Below, piece after piece: positions 36,518-45,472 of a DNA stretch of 64,000 bases. A program made the position numbers and the translations under genes. The notes below the pieces were generated by a model that did no database searches, was not told where the DNA came from, and saw only the letters and a list, made by a program, of their open reading frames with translations. Source of the stretch: Aliikangiella marina (lineage in GTDB: Bacteria; Pseudomonadota; Gammaproteobacteria; Enterobacterales; Kangiellaceae); NCBI RefSeq assembly GCF_007004765.1, contig NZ_VIKR01000007.1, positions 62,001 through 126,000 on the forward strand. The letters run 5' to 3'. The first letter of the stretch is position 1; each line of letters opens with the position of its first letter.

Positions 36518-38074
36518 TTATTCTGATAAATAGCGAGCAGCCATGGCAATCAAAGGCGATCCGGTTGGTTTACCATGTTGCCAATCACTGTTTTCTATAC
36601 CACTGCCTGCGATATCAATGTGGGTATAAGCAAGCGGTTGTTCTGATTGACTGCCGTGTTTATCCAATCCAGCAGCTAAAGCGAGAAAAGCCATTGGAAA
36701 TTGATGCCCTCGAGCAACGCTAACCGAAGGACCATTGTTGGATGATAAGACATCGTCCGCTTTGGTCCGCGGTCGAATGATGTGCCAATCTTCTCGGCGT
36801 GAACGCCCCACCTCAACACCATCTCCCCAAGCTTCACCAGCGGCTTCAAGTTTATTAGCGACTTGTTGATCTCGCGCGGGTCCGTTTTCGATCATAATGG
36901 TATAGGGGCCGGCAGCTAGCGCAGCGTGTCCTGTGAGGGTTGCCACTGTCATCAACTCTGGAGCCACCGCAGATTTTGCTTTTTCTCGGCCATGAGATAA
37001 CAAATCTGCCATGACCAAACGCCCTTCAGCATCAGTGTTACCAATTCTCACTCTGACCCCAGAATGAGCTTGAATGATCTCATCAGCCACAAAGCACTCG
37101 GCACCGATACTATTTCGCACCATGCCAAGTGTTGCAATGACTTTTAATCCTTTGGGTTGGCACATGGCTACAGTCTTCATAAAGCCTGCAACTGCAGCTG
37201 CGCCACCTTTGTCACGGCTCATGCCTGCCATATGACCACCGACTTTTAAATCTGCGCCGCCTGTATCAAAAGTGACTCCCTTACCAATGAGTATTAGCGT
37301 TTTCTCAATCGGGCCCTCACCGGTATATTCGAGGTTAATCACCCGAGCTTGATGACGAGGTACTTGCCGAGAGGAGCGAGCAACGGCAGCCAGTAGCGGA
37401 AACTTGTCAACAATCTCATCTTGATCGTCAATCACACTAACTTCAAGCCCACTGTCTTCAAACGCCTCGACGCAATAATCTGCAAACGCGGGCGGTGCAA
37501 ACCGCTCTGGATTCGTTCCACAGAGATCGCGCGCTAAACGACGACCAGATTCAACGGCATCCAAAAACTCAGCATTGACCTCACTTCTGATATCCAATAA
37601 GCCAATTGTTTCAATCGGTTCGATTTCACTTTCATTCAACGCCTCGCGCGCCTCAAGAGGCTGCCAAAGCTTCTGGCAGATACTTAAATAAGCAACTGAA
37701 GTCGCCCTTTGGAAAGCTTCATGTCCTGGAACACCTTCTACCAGCAGTAACGGATTTTTAGCGCCCGACTCCTTCGCCAGCTCAATCCCCTTAGCCGCGG
37801 CATCACCGAAGTTCCTAACATCGTCGTAATCTCGATCAATGGGGCCCGTTGCACAATGAATTAATCGACCCCCACAGAGAGAAGGTGCGTGAATTAACAT
37901 CACCTCTGCGCCCAAGCGTTTATCAACACCAGCAACCGCTTCCAAAACACCATTGACAATTGGGCTCGTCTCACAGGTTGTTGTTGGAGTCACTAAAATA
38001 ACTGCATCATTATTACTATTTTCCGCTAGCAAACTTTGCGGATCTTTCGTCAGGATTAAACGCGGGTAAGCCAT
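36518..38074 (-). CDS. M17-family leucyl aminopeptidase
   Basis: This 518-residue peptidase carries the M17 metal site: GKGVTFDTGGADLKVG (Lys and Asp ligands), MSRDKGGAAAVAGFM and the signature NTDAEGRLVMADLL. The C-terminal IDIAGSG block is also present. It is somewhat divergent from PepA, with an N-terminal domain rich in Asp/Glu, so it may be a separate M17 branch. AAGGAG precedes the ATG. It is cytosolic and releases N-terminal residues from peptides. Confidence 0.92.
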   Translation of the reverse strand: MAYPRLILTKDPQSLLAENSNNDAVILVTPTTTCETSPIVNGVLEAVAGVDKRLGAEVMLIHAPSLCGGRLIHCATGPIDRDYDDVRNFGDAAAKGIELAKESGAKNPLLLVEGVPGHEAFQRATSVAYLSICQKLWQPLEAREALNESEIEPIETIGLLDIRSEVNAEFLDAVESGRRLARDLCGTNPERFAPPAFADYCVEAFEDSGLEVSVIDDQDEIVDKFPLLAAVARSSRQVPRHQARVINLEYTGEGPIEKTLILIGKGVTFDTGGADLKVGGHMAGMSRDKGGAAAVAGFMKTVAMCQPKGLKVIATLGMVRNSIGAECFVADEIIQAHSGVRVRIGNTDAEGRLVMADLLSHGREKAKSAVAPELMTVATLTGHAALAAGPYTIMIENGPARDQQVANKLEAAGEAWGDGVEVGRSRREDWHIIRPRTKADDVLSSNNGPSVSVARGHQFPMAFLALAAGLDKHGSQSEQPLAYTHIDIAGSGIENSDWQHGKPTGSPLIAMAARYLSE

Positions 38075-38199
38075 GAAATCTCCTTGTCGAGGGCGTGTCT
38101 TCTGCCGTCACAATCTATTATTTGTTGATTAGACTTGAACATCATTAAGTGGGTCGATTATCAAATCCATTGGTTGCTTCCAACTATACACCATTTTAG

Positions 38200-38412
38200 T
38201 CTAAAACGAGTGTTCGCTCTGTCGTCGAGAATGATTTAGATTGGATCTTAATCAAACAACCGCTCAATCGCACTGATAACTCTGTCTTAATGGGCCTGCC
38301 AACGGAACAACACTAGATCATCAAAGAGGTATCGCGTCAACTCAACGATTGGCCAATTGAATTAAATTGGGTCGCTTTTGCGGAGATTAAAAGTGGTGGA
38401 GAATTGAAATAG
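38200..38412 (+). pseudogene. Probable decayed gene fragment
   Basis: A plus-strand frame reads coherently as protein: VVENDLDWILIKQPLNRTDN, then SVLMGLPTEQH, an in-frame TAG at 38314-38316, and then IIKEVSRQLNDWPIELNWVA with FAEIKSGGELK and a stop at 38412. It has amphipathic, protein-like composition but no start codon or ribosome-binding site, and another stop lies upstream. This suggests a remnant of a lost gene; chance coding is possible. I do not recognise the family. Confidence 0.4.
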
Positions 38413-38419
38413 GTCTATT

Positions 38420-38445
38420 GGTGAGCTTTTGAGATTAAGCTCACC
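38420..38445. other. Hairpin in the aminopeptidase-DUF6491 gap
   Basis: GGTGAGCTT and AAGCTCACC form a perfect 9-bp stem with an 8-base loop. No T-run follows on either strand, so a terminator role for the fragment or for the DUF6491 gene is uncertain. Confidence 0.4.
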
Positions 38446-38485
38446 CAGTTATTGAAAAATGCATAGCCGAGCGCTTTTTTGCGCG

Positions 38486-38923
38486 TTAAGAAGTTTTCTT
38501 ATCGGTTTTGTCAGACGTTTTCCCTAACTTAACAATTTCATCGGCCTGTTCCTTTGTCAGTGGATGAATCGTTTTAATAAAACACTTTTGTTGTGGATAG
38601 TTGGGAACCGTTATCGAGTCGCTTCGAGTATACAAAGAGCTCGTGCCTCGCGAATTTATTGCAATTGCATGAGAAAACCGCAAGTCAAAGCAAGGAGAGG
38701 TTAAGGTTATCAAATAAGGTTTGTTGTGAGATGCATTAATAATCAGATGCTCATTATCAAGCGAACGCCAGCCGCGATAGTTAAACGCAGATATCCGTTT
38801 TAACGATTCCAACTTGTTCTTGGTAATGTAATTTTGATAAAGCGCGCCGTAATCTGGCGGCGGAGTGCTTGCGCATGCTGCCAATACGCTTACCAACATC
38901 ATTGAAATCGCGAGTTTTTTCAT
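38486..38923 (-). CDS. DUF6491-type lipoprotein
   Basis: This 145-residue protein has a lipoprotein signal (lipobox LAAC, Cys about 17). It then shows the pattern ISAFNYRGWRSLDNEHLIINASHNKPYLITLTSPCFDLRFSHAIAI, with a later Cys in QQKCFIKTIHPLT, which fits DUF6491 small lipoproteins. The two mature Cys could form a disulfide. It stands alone; function is unknown. Confidence 0.78.
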   Translation of the reverse strand: MKKLAISMMLVSVLAACASTPPPDYGALYQNYITKNKLESLKRISAFNYRGWRSLDNEHLIINASHNKPYLITLTSPCFDLRFSHAIAINSRGTSSLYTRSDSITVPNYPQQKCFIKTIHPLTKEQADEIVKLGKTSDKTDKKTS

Positions 38924-39215
38924 TTTGCTGCACCTTATTGTGAAATCTGGGAAGGAAACTTCTCTCAGACTCTAATATACCAAGCTAAACCTGACTCCAT
39001 TCTGAACAGACTCACATTTTTGTTAGGAGTTTCATCAAAAACATTGAATTCTCAAGGTTTACCAAGAATAGTCACATTATTCGACCAAAAATGTTGTTAA
39101 TAAACATGTAGTTAGAAAAAAACACTCATCTTTGAAAGATTTCAGACTATTTAACGGTCTTTGATTGCAGGACTACTAGTGGCCTAATTTAAATTATTTA
39201 ATGAGGATATATCCA

Positions 39216-39572
39216 ATGAAACAACTAAAACGAATTTCAGCGGTGGTAATGACTTTACTATTTTCCGCACTTTACATGAATACCGCAGCGGCAGACGCAA
39301 ATCCATTTGCTCAAGCAGATCAACAACAAGTGATGCATGTCGCTGGCGATGGCAAATGCGGCGAGGGTAAGTGTGGCGACAAAAAAGGCAAAGATAGCAA
39401 ATGCGGCGAAGGTAAGTGTGGCGACAAAAAAGGTAAAGATAGCAAGTGTGGCGAAGGCAAATGTGGCGACAAAAAAGGTAAAAAAGAAGGCAAATGCGGC
39501 GAAGGCAAGTGTGGCGACAAAAAAGGTAAAAAAGAGGGTAAATGCGGCGAAGGTAAGTGCGGCAAGAAATAA
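39216..39572 (+). CDS. Secreted Cys-rich repeat peptide with EGKCG motifs (HvfA-like)
   Basis: From the ATG at 39216, which has GAGGA 8-12 bases upstream, this is a 118-residue protein. A signal peptide of about 30 residues (ending near TAAADA) and a short linker are followed by five tandem K-C-G-E-G-K-C-G-[DKKGK...] units. They contain 10 Cys, none elsewhere in the mature part, and 7 E-G-K-C-G motifs. EGKCG is the motif of HvfA-type precursors, whose Cys residues are converted to oxazolone-thioamide pairs by an MNIO (DUF692) enzyme with a DUF2063-type partner and then bind copper. The match of signal peptide plus EGKCG repeats is direct; modification is inferred. Neither partner gene is in this window. 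A strong terminator follows. Confidence 0.8.
   Translation: MKQLKRISAVVMTLLFSALYMNTAAADANPFAQADQQQVMHVAGDGKCGEGKCGDKKGKDSKCGEGKCGDKKGKDSKCGEGKCGDKKGKKEGKCGEGKCGDKKGKKEGKCGEGKCGKK
39354..39569 (+). repeat. Tandem repeat encoding KCGEGKCG units
   Basis: The array has two units of 45 bases (39354-39398, 39399-39443), two of 48 bases (39444-39491, 39492-39539) and a partial 30-base unit. The length difference comes from the linker changing from DKKGKDS to DKKGKKEG. Units differ mainly at synonymous third positions (ggc/ggt, tgc/tgt), suggesting repeat expansion with purifying selection on the protein. Confidence 0.92.
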
Positions 39573-39634
39573 ACACTTTACTTTGATTATTGAGTTTCCA
39601 GTCTCTAAATCAAGTTTAGCTTCCCTTCTAGCTC

Positions 39635-39662
39635 GGCCTGCTATTAAGCAGGCCTTTTTTTT
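39635..39662 (+). terminator. Intrinsic terminator after the Cys-rich peptide gene
   Basis: GGCCTGC and GCAGGCC pair around TATTAA, followed directly by eight T. This is a textbook Rho-independent terminator 63 bases after the stop, separating the peptide gene from the CvpA-like gene. Confidence 0.95.
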
Positions 39663-39725
39663 ATTTTAATTATTTATGGTATGGTTTCCGTCTGTATTTA
39701 TCGTACTGCATAAAAAGCTGTTAAC

Positions 39726-40775
39726 ATGGATTTCTCTTTTATCATATTTCTAGTCATCGTCTGTTACTTTGCCTACAGTGGTTATAAAAGCGGCTTTTTC
39801 TCTGTACTCAGTAATGTAATCAGTATACCTGCAGCCTATCTAATCACCTTGTTTTATACACAAGACTTTGCTCTCTGGCTAAAAAACTTTTCCCTATTTG
39901 AAGGCTTGATTGCTTATCTTGCTGCTGGCGCCATTCTGTTTACATTAACACTGGTCAGTTTTTTCATTCTATTTAACGTTATTCGTAAGCTCGTTTTAAA
40001 TCCTGAACACAAAGATAGTCAGCTTGCTGCTGTGACCGGCGGCATCTTGGGGGCGGGTGTCGGAGTATTTATCGGAATATTAGCCGTTTGGTTTTCAAGT
40101 ACTGTGACGGAACTCCTTTCCGAAAAAATGGCCCAGTCTAATTCGGGTTCTAGTAGCTTTACCGATAAAGTCCAAACAATGGCAAGCAGCACGATTAGTA
40201 AAGTTACTACTGAACTTAGCGACGATAATGCGGTATCCGATCTAACGTCTAATTTGTTAGCTAATCCTGGCGAGCAAATTAAGCGTTTCAATCAAGTCCT
40301 TGATAAAGGTTATTTTCAAGAATTGTTTTATAGTAATCAAGCTCGCGAAGCGCTCGATTCTAAAAATGCAGGGCAACTATTCCAAACACCTGCGTTTAAA
40401 AAACTGGTCAACGACCCGGATTTTCGCTCCTTAGCGACAGCACTAAAAGTTGCCGATACGTCAGAAGAACTGGACAAGCAAGTGGCGATAAAAATTACTC
40501 AAGTTTGGGCGCAAATCGACAGCGTAAAAAGTGATCCGCGTTTTCAACAATTAACTCAAGATCCAGAAGTTACCCAAATGATCAATCAACGCAATGTTTT
40601 TAAAATTATGAATAGCGCCAAGATTGAAGAACTGCTTAGTGTAATAGTATCGGTGGAAACTCCCGAAATTATTTTTGAACCCAGTAACCAATTAGACTCA
40701 AAGAAAGTCGAAGTATATCGATGGGTCGATGACAAAGGTAGGGTGCACTACTCGGATAAAAAACAAGGCAACTAG
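39726..40775 (+). CDS. CvpA-family membrane protein with DUF4124-like C-terminus
   Basis: This 349-residue protein has four N-terminal membrane segments of the CvpA type (MDFSFIIFLVIVCYFAYSGYKSGFFSVLSNVISIPAAYLI...), ending near residue 135. A long hydrophilic region rich in Ser, Asp and Gln follows. The last 20 residues read EVYRWVDDKGRVHYSDKK, the core of DUF4124 (Y-x-W-x-D-x-G-x-H-Y-S-D). DUF4124 normally lies near the N-terminus of periplasmic proteins, so this tail fusion is unusual. CvpA is tied to colicin V export and envelope stress in E. coli. Confidence 0.82.
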   Translation: MDFSFIIFLVIVCYFAYSGYKSGFFSVLSNVISIPAAYLITLFYTQDFALWLKNFSLFEGLIAYLAAGAILFTLTLVSFFILFNVIRKLVLNPEHKDSQLAAVTGGILGAGVGVFIGILAVWFSSTVTELLSEKMAQSNSGSSSFTDKVQTMASSTISKVTTELSDDNAVSDLTSNLLANPGEQIKRFNQVLDKGYFQELFYSNQAREALDSKNAGQLFQTPAFKKLVNDPDFRSLATALKVADTSEELDKQVAIKITQVWAQIDSVKSDPRFQQLTQDPEVTQMINQRNVFKIMNSAKIEELLSVIVSVETPEIIFEPSNQLDSKKVEVYRWVDDKGRVHYSDKKQGN

Positions 40776-40837
40776 CAACGTTGATATGGAAAGCTGGTGA
40801 CGTTAAAAAGCGTCACACTCTAAGCGATGGGGCCTAC

Positions 40838-42049
40838 CTAGTTGGCTAAATACAAACGATCTTGTGACCCTCTGTTACAATAATACAGATCAATTTTGGT
40901 ATCACCATTAAAGTCCGCAGCGACGATATCAAATAGGTTTCCGCTGCCAGTGAAACCACCACCACTAAAACTACCCGAACCGTTATTTTCAAGCGCTTGG
41001 TTATTACCTTCACCACCGGCAATATTCGTAGTCCCGGTGATAATATCCAAATCTCCATCTCGATCTAAATCAACAAAGTCAGAGTCGACGTGATTACCAC
41101 CTAAACTAAAATTATTATCTTGCGTGAAAATACCCGTTCCATCGTTGATCAACAATTGATTCACATCGGGTGTTGAACTAAAAAAGGTAACATTCGATAC
41201 CAACAGATCTAAATCACCATCACCATCAATATCTCCTAATTCAAGGTCACGCGTTTCAGCCAATAAATCAGGCAAGCGAACCGTTGATTCATTGTTAAAC
41301 GTACCATCGTTATTATTAATAAAGATCTCATTACGGGTTTCATTACCCACAATGAGATCAAAATCACCATCATTATCAATATCGGCTAGTTCCAAGTCTT
41401 GAGTAACATCAGCACCTAAAAAAGTATTACTCGTGTCATCAGTAAAATTTGCCGAGCCATCATTAAGCAAAACGTTATTTGGCCCATTATTACCGATGAC
41501 CACATCTAATGAACCATCACCGTTAATATCAAATGCAACCACCGCATTCGAAGTACTGGAAACAGGAATTCTTGAACTAACATCGGTAAAGCTGCCATCG
41601 CCATTATTGAGATAAAACTCATCGATAAGATCATCTTCGCTGACAAATAAAATATCTAAATCACCGTCATCATCAAAGTCGGCAACCGTTAAATCTTCAC
41701 TATCTCGAGCAATATTTGAGAAAGGCATCAATGTTGAAAAATTACCTGAACCATCATTCTCTAAAATTAGGTTCTCTGTAAATTCAAAGGCTAATACCAG
41801 ATCAAGATCCCCATCATTATCAAAATCCATTGCTTCACCATCCATGCAGGCACCGGTGAGCCCACCTGGAAGCGAATTGGTTGAATCGGTATAAAGAGAG
41901 CCTAAAGTGTCGGCTACTGGAGGTTGAGTTGGCGGCGCTGGAGACTCGGAACTACCGCTACCACCACAGGCAAGCAAGCTCAAGATAACTGAACTTGATA
42001 GAATCGAAGGTACTCGCTTGCCAACTGGAATAAGTTTGAAAAAACTCAT
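40838..42049 (-). CDS. FG-GAP/VCBS-repeat lipoprotein
   Basis: This 403-residue protein has a signal peptide with lipobox LLAC and a short Ser/Pro linker. At least seven repeats of about 48 residues follow, each containing an Asp-rich calcium-type loop such as DFDNDGDLDLVLA, DFDDDGDLDILFV and DINGDGSLDVVIG. These are FG-GAP (integrin-alpha-like) propeller blades. It probably acts at the cell surface or periplasm; the partner is unknown. Confidence 0.88.
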   Translation of the reverse strand: MSFFKLIPVGKRVPSILSSSVILSLLACGGSGSSESPAPPTQPPVADTLGSLYTDSTNSLPGGLTGACMDGEAMDFDNDGDLDLVLAFEFTENLILENDGSGNFSTLMPFSNIARDSEDLTVADFDDDGDLDILFVSEDDLIDEFYLNNGDGSFTDVSSRIPVSSTSNAVVAFDINGDGSLDVVIGNNGPNNVLLNDGSANFTDDTSNTFLGADVTQDLELADIDNDGDFDLIVGNETRNEIFINNNDGTFNNESTVRLPDLLAETRDLELGDIDGDGDLDLLVSNVTFFSSTPDVNQLLINDGTGIFTQDNNFSLGGNHVDSDFVDLDRDGDLDIITGTTNIAGGEGNNQALENNGSGSFSGGGFTGSGNLFDIVAADFNGDTKIDLYYCNRGSQDRLYLAN

Positions 42050-42156
42050 CGAACTGGCCTCTCATGTATTAGGAAAGTCCGGTTAAAATTTGCTCAATTA
42101 TCACACAAAATACACTTAATTCGTATAGTCTCCCATATTGAATTTTCACTCATCAA

Positions 42157-42552
42157 CTACTGATTATCTTTCGCTTCGTTGGTTAAAGGCGGGAAATATT
42201 CATAACCATACTTTCCGACTAGGATGGCTCTTTGTGCTTTGGTTAACTGACTGGGTTCTTTAAATTCTTCAATAACTGTATTACTAATCGGTAATTGCAT
42301 GTAGGCCGTTTTACCATCTTTAGTTCTTACCCGCGTATGGTAGTAACCTTTACTGGGCTCAGAGGTCACCTTTCCAGACTTAACCATCCAAACATCAACC
42401 CCAGAATAACCATGATAGGTAATCACATAGTCACCATCAAAGTAAGAAACGCCCAGTCGGGCAACTCGATTTTCTGTATCACCGGAGATAAAGATGTATC
42501 CGATACCTAAAATTGCGATTATCACGACCGCTATAATGATTCTATTGACCAT
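42157..42552 (-). CDS. Membrane-anchored protein of unknown function
   Basis: This 131-residue protein has one N-terminal hydrophobic segment (IIIAVVIIAILGIGYIFISG) and then a compact beta-rich domain with YFDGDYVITYHGYSGVDVWMVKSGKVTSEPSKGYYH. I do not recognise a family. It lies downstream of pgm on the same strand (69-base gap) but its promoter is unclear. Confidence 0.65.
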   Translation of the reverse strand: MVNRIIIAVVIIAILGIGYIFISGDTENRVARLGVSYFDGDYVITYHGYSGVDVWMVKSGKVTSEPSKGYYHTRVRTKDGKTAYMQLPISNTVIEEFKEPSQLTKAQRAILVGKYGYEYFPPLTNEAKDNQ

Positions 42553-42620
42553 AATTCACTCTTTTTAACTTTAAGTTTCTTTAAGCTTTGTTTCTTTAAC
42601 AATGATTCTGCTTCACTATT

Positions 42621-44255
42621 TCAAATCGACTCAAATGTCTTTGCAACGATACTTTGAGCTTCTTCACAGATCCTATTTAAGTGCGACTCGCCCAAAAAGC
42701 TTTCAGCATAAATTTTATAAATTTCTTCCGTACCTGATGGGCGTGCCGCAAACCAGCCGTTCTCAGTAACGACTTTTAAACCACCAATCGCTGCATCGTT
42801 ACCAGGCGCATGGGTGAGTTTTGCCAGTATTTTTTCTCCCGCTAGTTCGTTAGCAACAACTGAATCTGCAGAAAGATTCTTGAGTACCTCTTTTTGCTCT
42901 TTGCTAGCGGGCGCATCGATTCTGGTATATATTGGCGAGCCAAATTGATCAACTAAATCGAGATAATGTTGTGATGGATCTTTGCCAGTGACCGCCATTA
43001 TTTCTGCGGCCAGCAAGCCCAAAATAATTCCATCTTTATCAGTACTCCATACGCTACCATCTTTTCTTAAAAATGAAGCGCCAGCACTTTCTTCACCGCC
43101 AAATCCATAACTTCCATTATATAGACCATCGACAAACCACTTAAAGCCAACTGGAACCTCCGCTAAATTTTTACCTAAGGATTGAGCAACTCTATCAATC
43201 ATGCTGGAGGATACTAACGTTTTACCAATTGCTAACTCGGAGGACCATTCACTTCGATTGGTATACAGATAGTTGATCGCAACCGCTAAATAATGATTTG
43301 GATTCATTAATCCACCGGTTTTCGTGACGATCCCATGACGGTCGTAATCAGGATCATTACCAATCGCAATATCGAACTGATCTTTCAGATCTATCAAACT
43401 AGCCATTGCATAAGGCGACGAGCAGTCCATTCGAATTTGACCATCCTTATCTAAGGTCATAAATGAAAAACTTGGATCAACTCTTTCATTGACTAAAGTG
43501 ATATCGAGGCCATAGACGTCTGCAATTACCTCCCAATAGGCGATACCCGATCCACCCAGTGGGTCAACCCCGATTTTAATTTTAGCGTCGCCAATCGCAC
43601 GCATATCAATGACATTTTCGAGATCCTTGACGTAGGGAAAAATAAAGTCTTTTTCAGTGACAAAATCTGATGACAGTGCATTGGGAAAATCGACCTTTTG
43701 AACCGCTTTATTACCTTCCGCCATAATTTGATTCGCGCGATTTTGGATAACAGTTGTAATATCACCATCCGCAGGACCACCGTTGGGTGGATTGTATTTA
43801 AAACCACCGTCTTGAGGTGGATTATGGGAAGGGGTAATCACGACACCATCGGCAAGGTGAGACGGATTTGACTGATTGTAAGTGAGAATCGCGTGTGAAA
43901 TAACCGGAGTAGGGGTATAGCCTCGTCCTTGTTGGATGACAAGATCAACTTTATTGGCGACTAAAACCTCAACTGCGGTCGCAAAAGCACACTCAGAAAG
44001 TGCGTGGGTATCGATCCCGATAAATAATGGCCCGTTAATCCCCTGCTGAACTCGAAATTCAGCCAAAGCTTGGGATATGGCAGCAATATGAACTTCATTA
44101 AAGCTTCCTTTGCCAGACGACCCTCGATGCCCTGAAGTCCCAAAACTTACTGGTGCCAGATTATTAGTTTGTAAGTAATAGTCACTGACTAGACGCGGGA
44201 TGTTAATCAGATCGTGAGGTTGAGCAGGTTCGCCAGCTCTTTTATGTAAAGCCAT
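42621..44255 (-). CDS. pgm: Phosphoglucomutase (alpha-D-glucose specific)
   Basis: This 544-residue enzyme interconverts glucose-1-phosphate and glucose-6-phosphate. The hallmark segments are all present: [17 protein letters not shown], the phospho-serine loop [15 protein letters not shown], the metal loop [12 protein letters not shown], the sugar loop [13 protein letters not shown] and the phosphate-binding [17 protein letters not shown]. Length matches E. coli Pgm. The preceding PPK2 gene is 77 bases upstream, on the same strand. Confidence 0.97.
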   Translation of the reverse strand: MALHKRAGEPAQPHDLINIPRLVSDYYLQTNNLAPVSFGTSGHRGSSGKGSFNEVHIAAISQALAEFRVQQGINGPLFIGIDTHALSECAFATAVEVLVANKVDLVIQQGRGYTPTPVISHAILTYNQSNPSHLADGVVITPSHNPPQDGGFKYNPPNGGPADGDITTVIQNRANQIMAEGNKAVQKVDFPNALSSDFVTEKDFIFPYVKDLENVIDMRAIGDAKIKIGVDPLGGSGIAYWEVIADVYGLDITLVNERVDPSFSFMTLDKDGQIRMDCSSPYAMASLIDLKDQFDIAIGNDPDYDRHGIVTKTGGLMNPNHYLAVAINYLYTNRSEWSSELAIGKTLVSSSMIDRVAQSLGKNLAEVPVGFKWFVDGLYNGSYGFGGEESAGASFLRKDGSVWSTDKDGIILGLLAAEIMAVTGKDPSQHYLDLVDQFGSPIYTRIDAPASKEQKEVLKNLSADSVVANELAGEKILAKLTHAPGNDAAIGGLKVVTENGWFAARPSGTEEIYKIYAESFLGESHLNRICEEAQSIVAKTFESI

Positions 44256-44332
44256 GAAATTTTCCCTATTTCGAGATGATAATGATCTCGACTATTTTAC
44301 ATGGTTAAACAGTAAAAAGAATGACTGAATTG

Positions 44333-45148
44333 TTATTTACTCTGGATTCCATCGCAATCGATCCCAAGCTTTTTACGCGCGGCTTTGATGATTGTTTTAT
44401 CTAATGGTGGCATCGTTACATCAACCTGATATTCAAGGCTTTCAACTATCGTCCTAAGTACTTGAACACGCGCATACCATTTTTTATTACCCGGAATAAC
44501 AGTCCATGGTGCTATCTCTGTTGACGTGTTGAAGAACATCTCGTTAATGGCATTCTCATACTTGTGCCATTTATCCCTATTTCGTATGTCTTCATGGGTG
44601 AGTTTCCAGCGCTTCAATGGATTTTTTAAACGCTCTTCAAATCGCTCGAGTTGCTCCTCTGGAGTAATATGTATGAAAAGTTTTACGATGCGCACGCCAT
44701 CATCTATCAGCGCTCTTTCCCACTCATTGATCTCTTGAAAGGCACGCTTCCACTCACTTTTTTTTGCAAATTTTTCGACACGCTCGACTAAAACACGACC
44801 ATAGTAGGAGCGATCAAAAATAGCGATAGTCCCCGGAACCGGTAACTTTTGTACAAATCGATATAAATAATGCCGGCCCTGTTCCGCAGCCGTCGGCGCA
44901 CCAATCGGGTACACATCGAAGCCCCTAGGATCTAGCTTTTCAGTAATGCGCCTTATAGCACCGCCTTTACCTGCTGCATCCCAACCTTCAAATACAATTA
45001 AGGCTCTTCGTTGCTGATGATAATACGCAAGTTGTACTTGTTTCATTCGCAACTGCCATTTTTTCAGTTCGGACAGATAAGCTTGTTTGCTCGGAAACTG
45101 TAATGTCTGATCGACATCGTTAAGAGAAGGCATTTTGTTGTTGTTCAT
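44333..45148 (-). CDS. ppk2: Polyphosphate kinase 2
   Basis: This 271-residue PPK2-family enzyme transfers phosphate between polyphosphate and nucleotides. Walker A-like FEGWDAAGKGGAIRRITEKLDPRGF, the lid region PTAAEQGRHYLYRF and the Walker B region IAIFDRSYYGRVLVERVEKF are visible. It is a single-domain form; subclass (ADP- or GDP-preferring) cannot be set by eye. It lies between pgm and the PspB-like gene on the same strand. Confidence 0.94.
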   Translation of the reverse strand: MNNNKMPSLNDVDQTLQFPSKQAYLSELKKWQLRMKQVQLAYYHQQRRALIVFEGWDAAGKGGAIRRITEKLDPRGFDVYPIGAPTAAEQGRHYLYRFVQKLPVPGTIAIFDRSYYGRVLVERVEKFAKKSEWKRAFQEINEWERALIDDGVRIVKLFIHITPEEQLERFEERLKNPLKRWKLTHEDIRNRDKWHKYENAINEMFFNTSTEIAPWTVIPGNKKWYARVQVLRTIVESLEYQVDVTMPPLDKTIIKAARKKLGIDCDGIQSK

Positions 45149-45241
45149 CTTTTGCCAAACCTCTTTAGGGTCGCTAATGTTCAGGTAATCTCTGTTGTTC
45201 TCAGTTACTATACTAATAGCAAGCGCAAATTCAAACGATTA

Positions 45242-45472
45242 TTATAATCTATCGATTTTAGCGCTAAGTTGGGAGCCTGAATCAGTTACAATCCTTTCTA
45301 ATACGGCGACTCTCTCCTTTAACCTTTCAATTTCTTTCTTTTGGGAAGATTCCAGGTTAGCAATATCGCCTAACAACTCACTACCAAGTTCTAAGTTGAG
45401 GCGTTTGTTTAACCAATAGATAAAAATAATTGCTGCAACGATAAGAAAAACTAAGAATACCTTCTCAAACAT
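45242..45472 (-). CDS. PspB-like small membrane protein
   Basis: From the ATG at 45472, which has GGGAGAG upstream, this is 76 residues. One N-terminal membrane helix (FLVFLIVAAIIFIYWLNKR) is followed by a coiled coil ending RLKERVAVLERIVTDSGSQL. The L-E-R-I-x-T-D pattern and layout match PspB, the membrane component of the phage-shock response. No pspA or pspC lies beside it; the window's PspA homologue is about 13 kb away. The family call is good for architecture but not certain. Confidence 0.65.
   Translation of the reverse strand: MFEKVFLVFLIVAAIIFIYWLNKRLNLELGSELLGDIANLESSQKKEIERLKERVAVLERIVTDSGSQLSAKIDRL

Noticed and set aside
38420-38445. Perfect 9-bp hairpin as a terminator
   Set aside because: No T-run on either strand, so it is listed only as a hairpin.
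39354-39569. Repetitive array that could look like a CRISPR
   Set aside because: Repeats are contiguous 45/48-base coding units without spacers and translate into Cys-rich protein.
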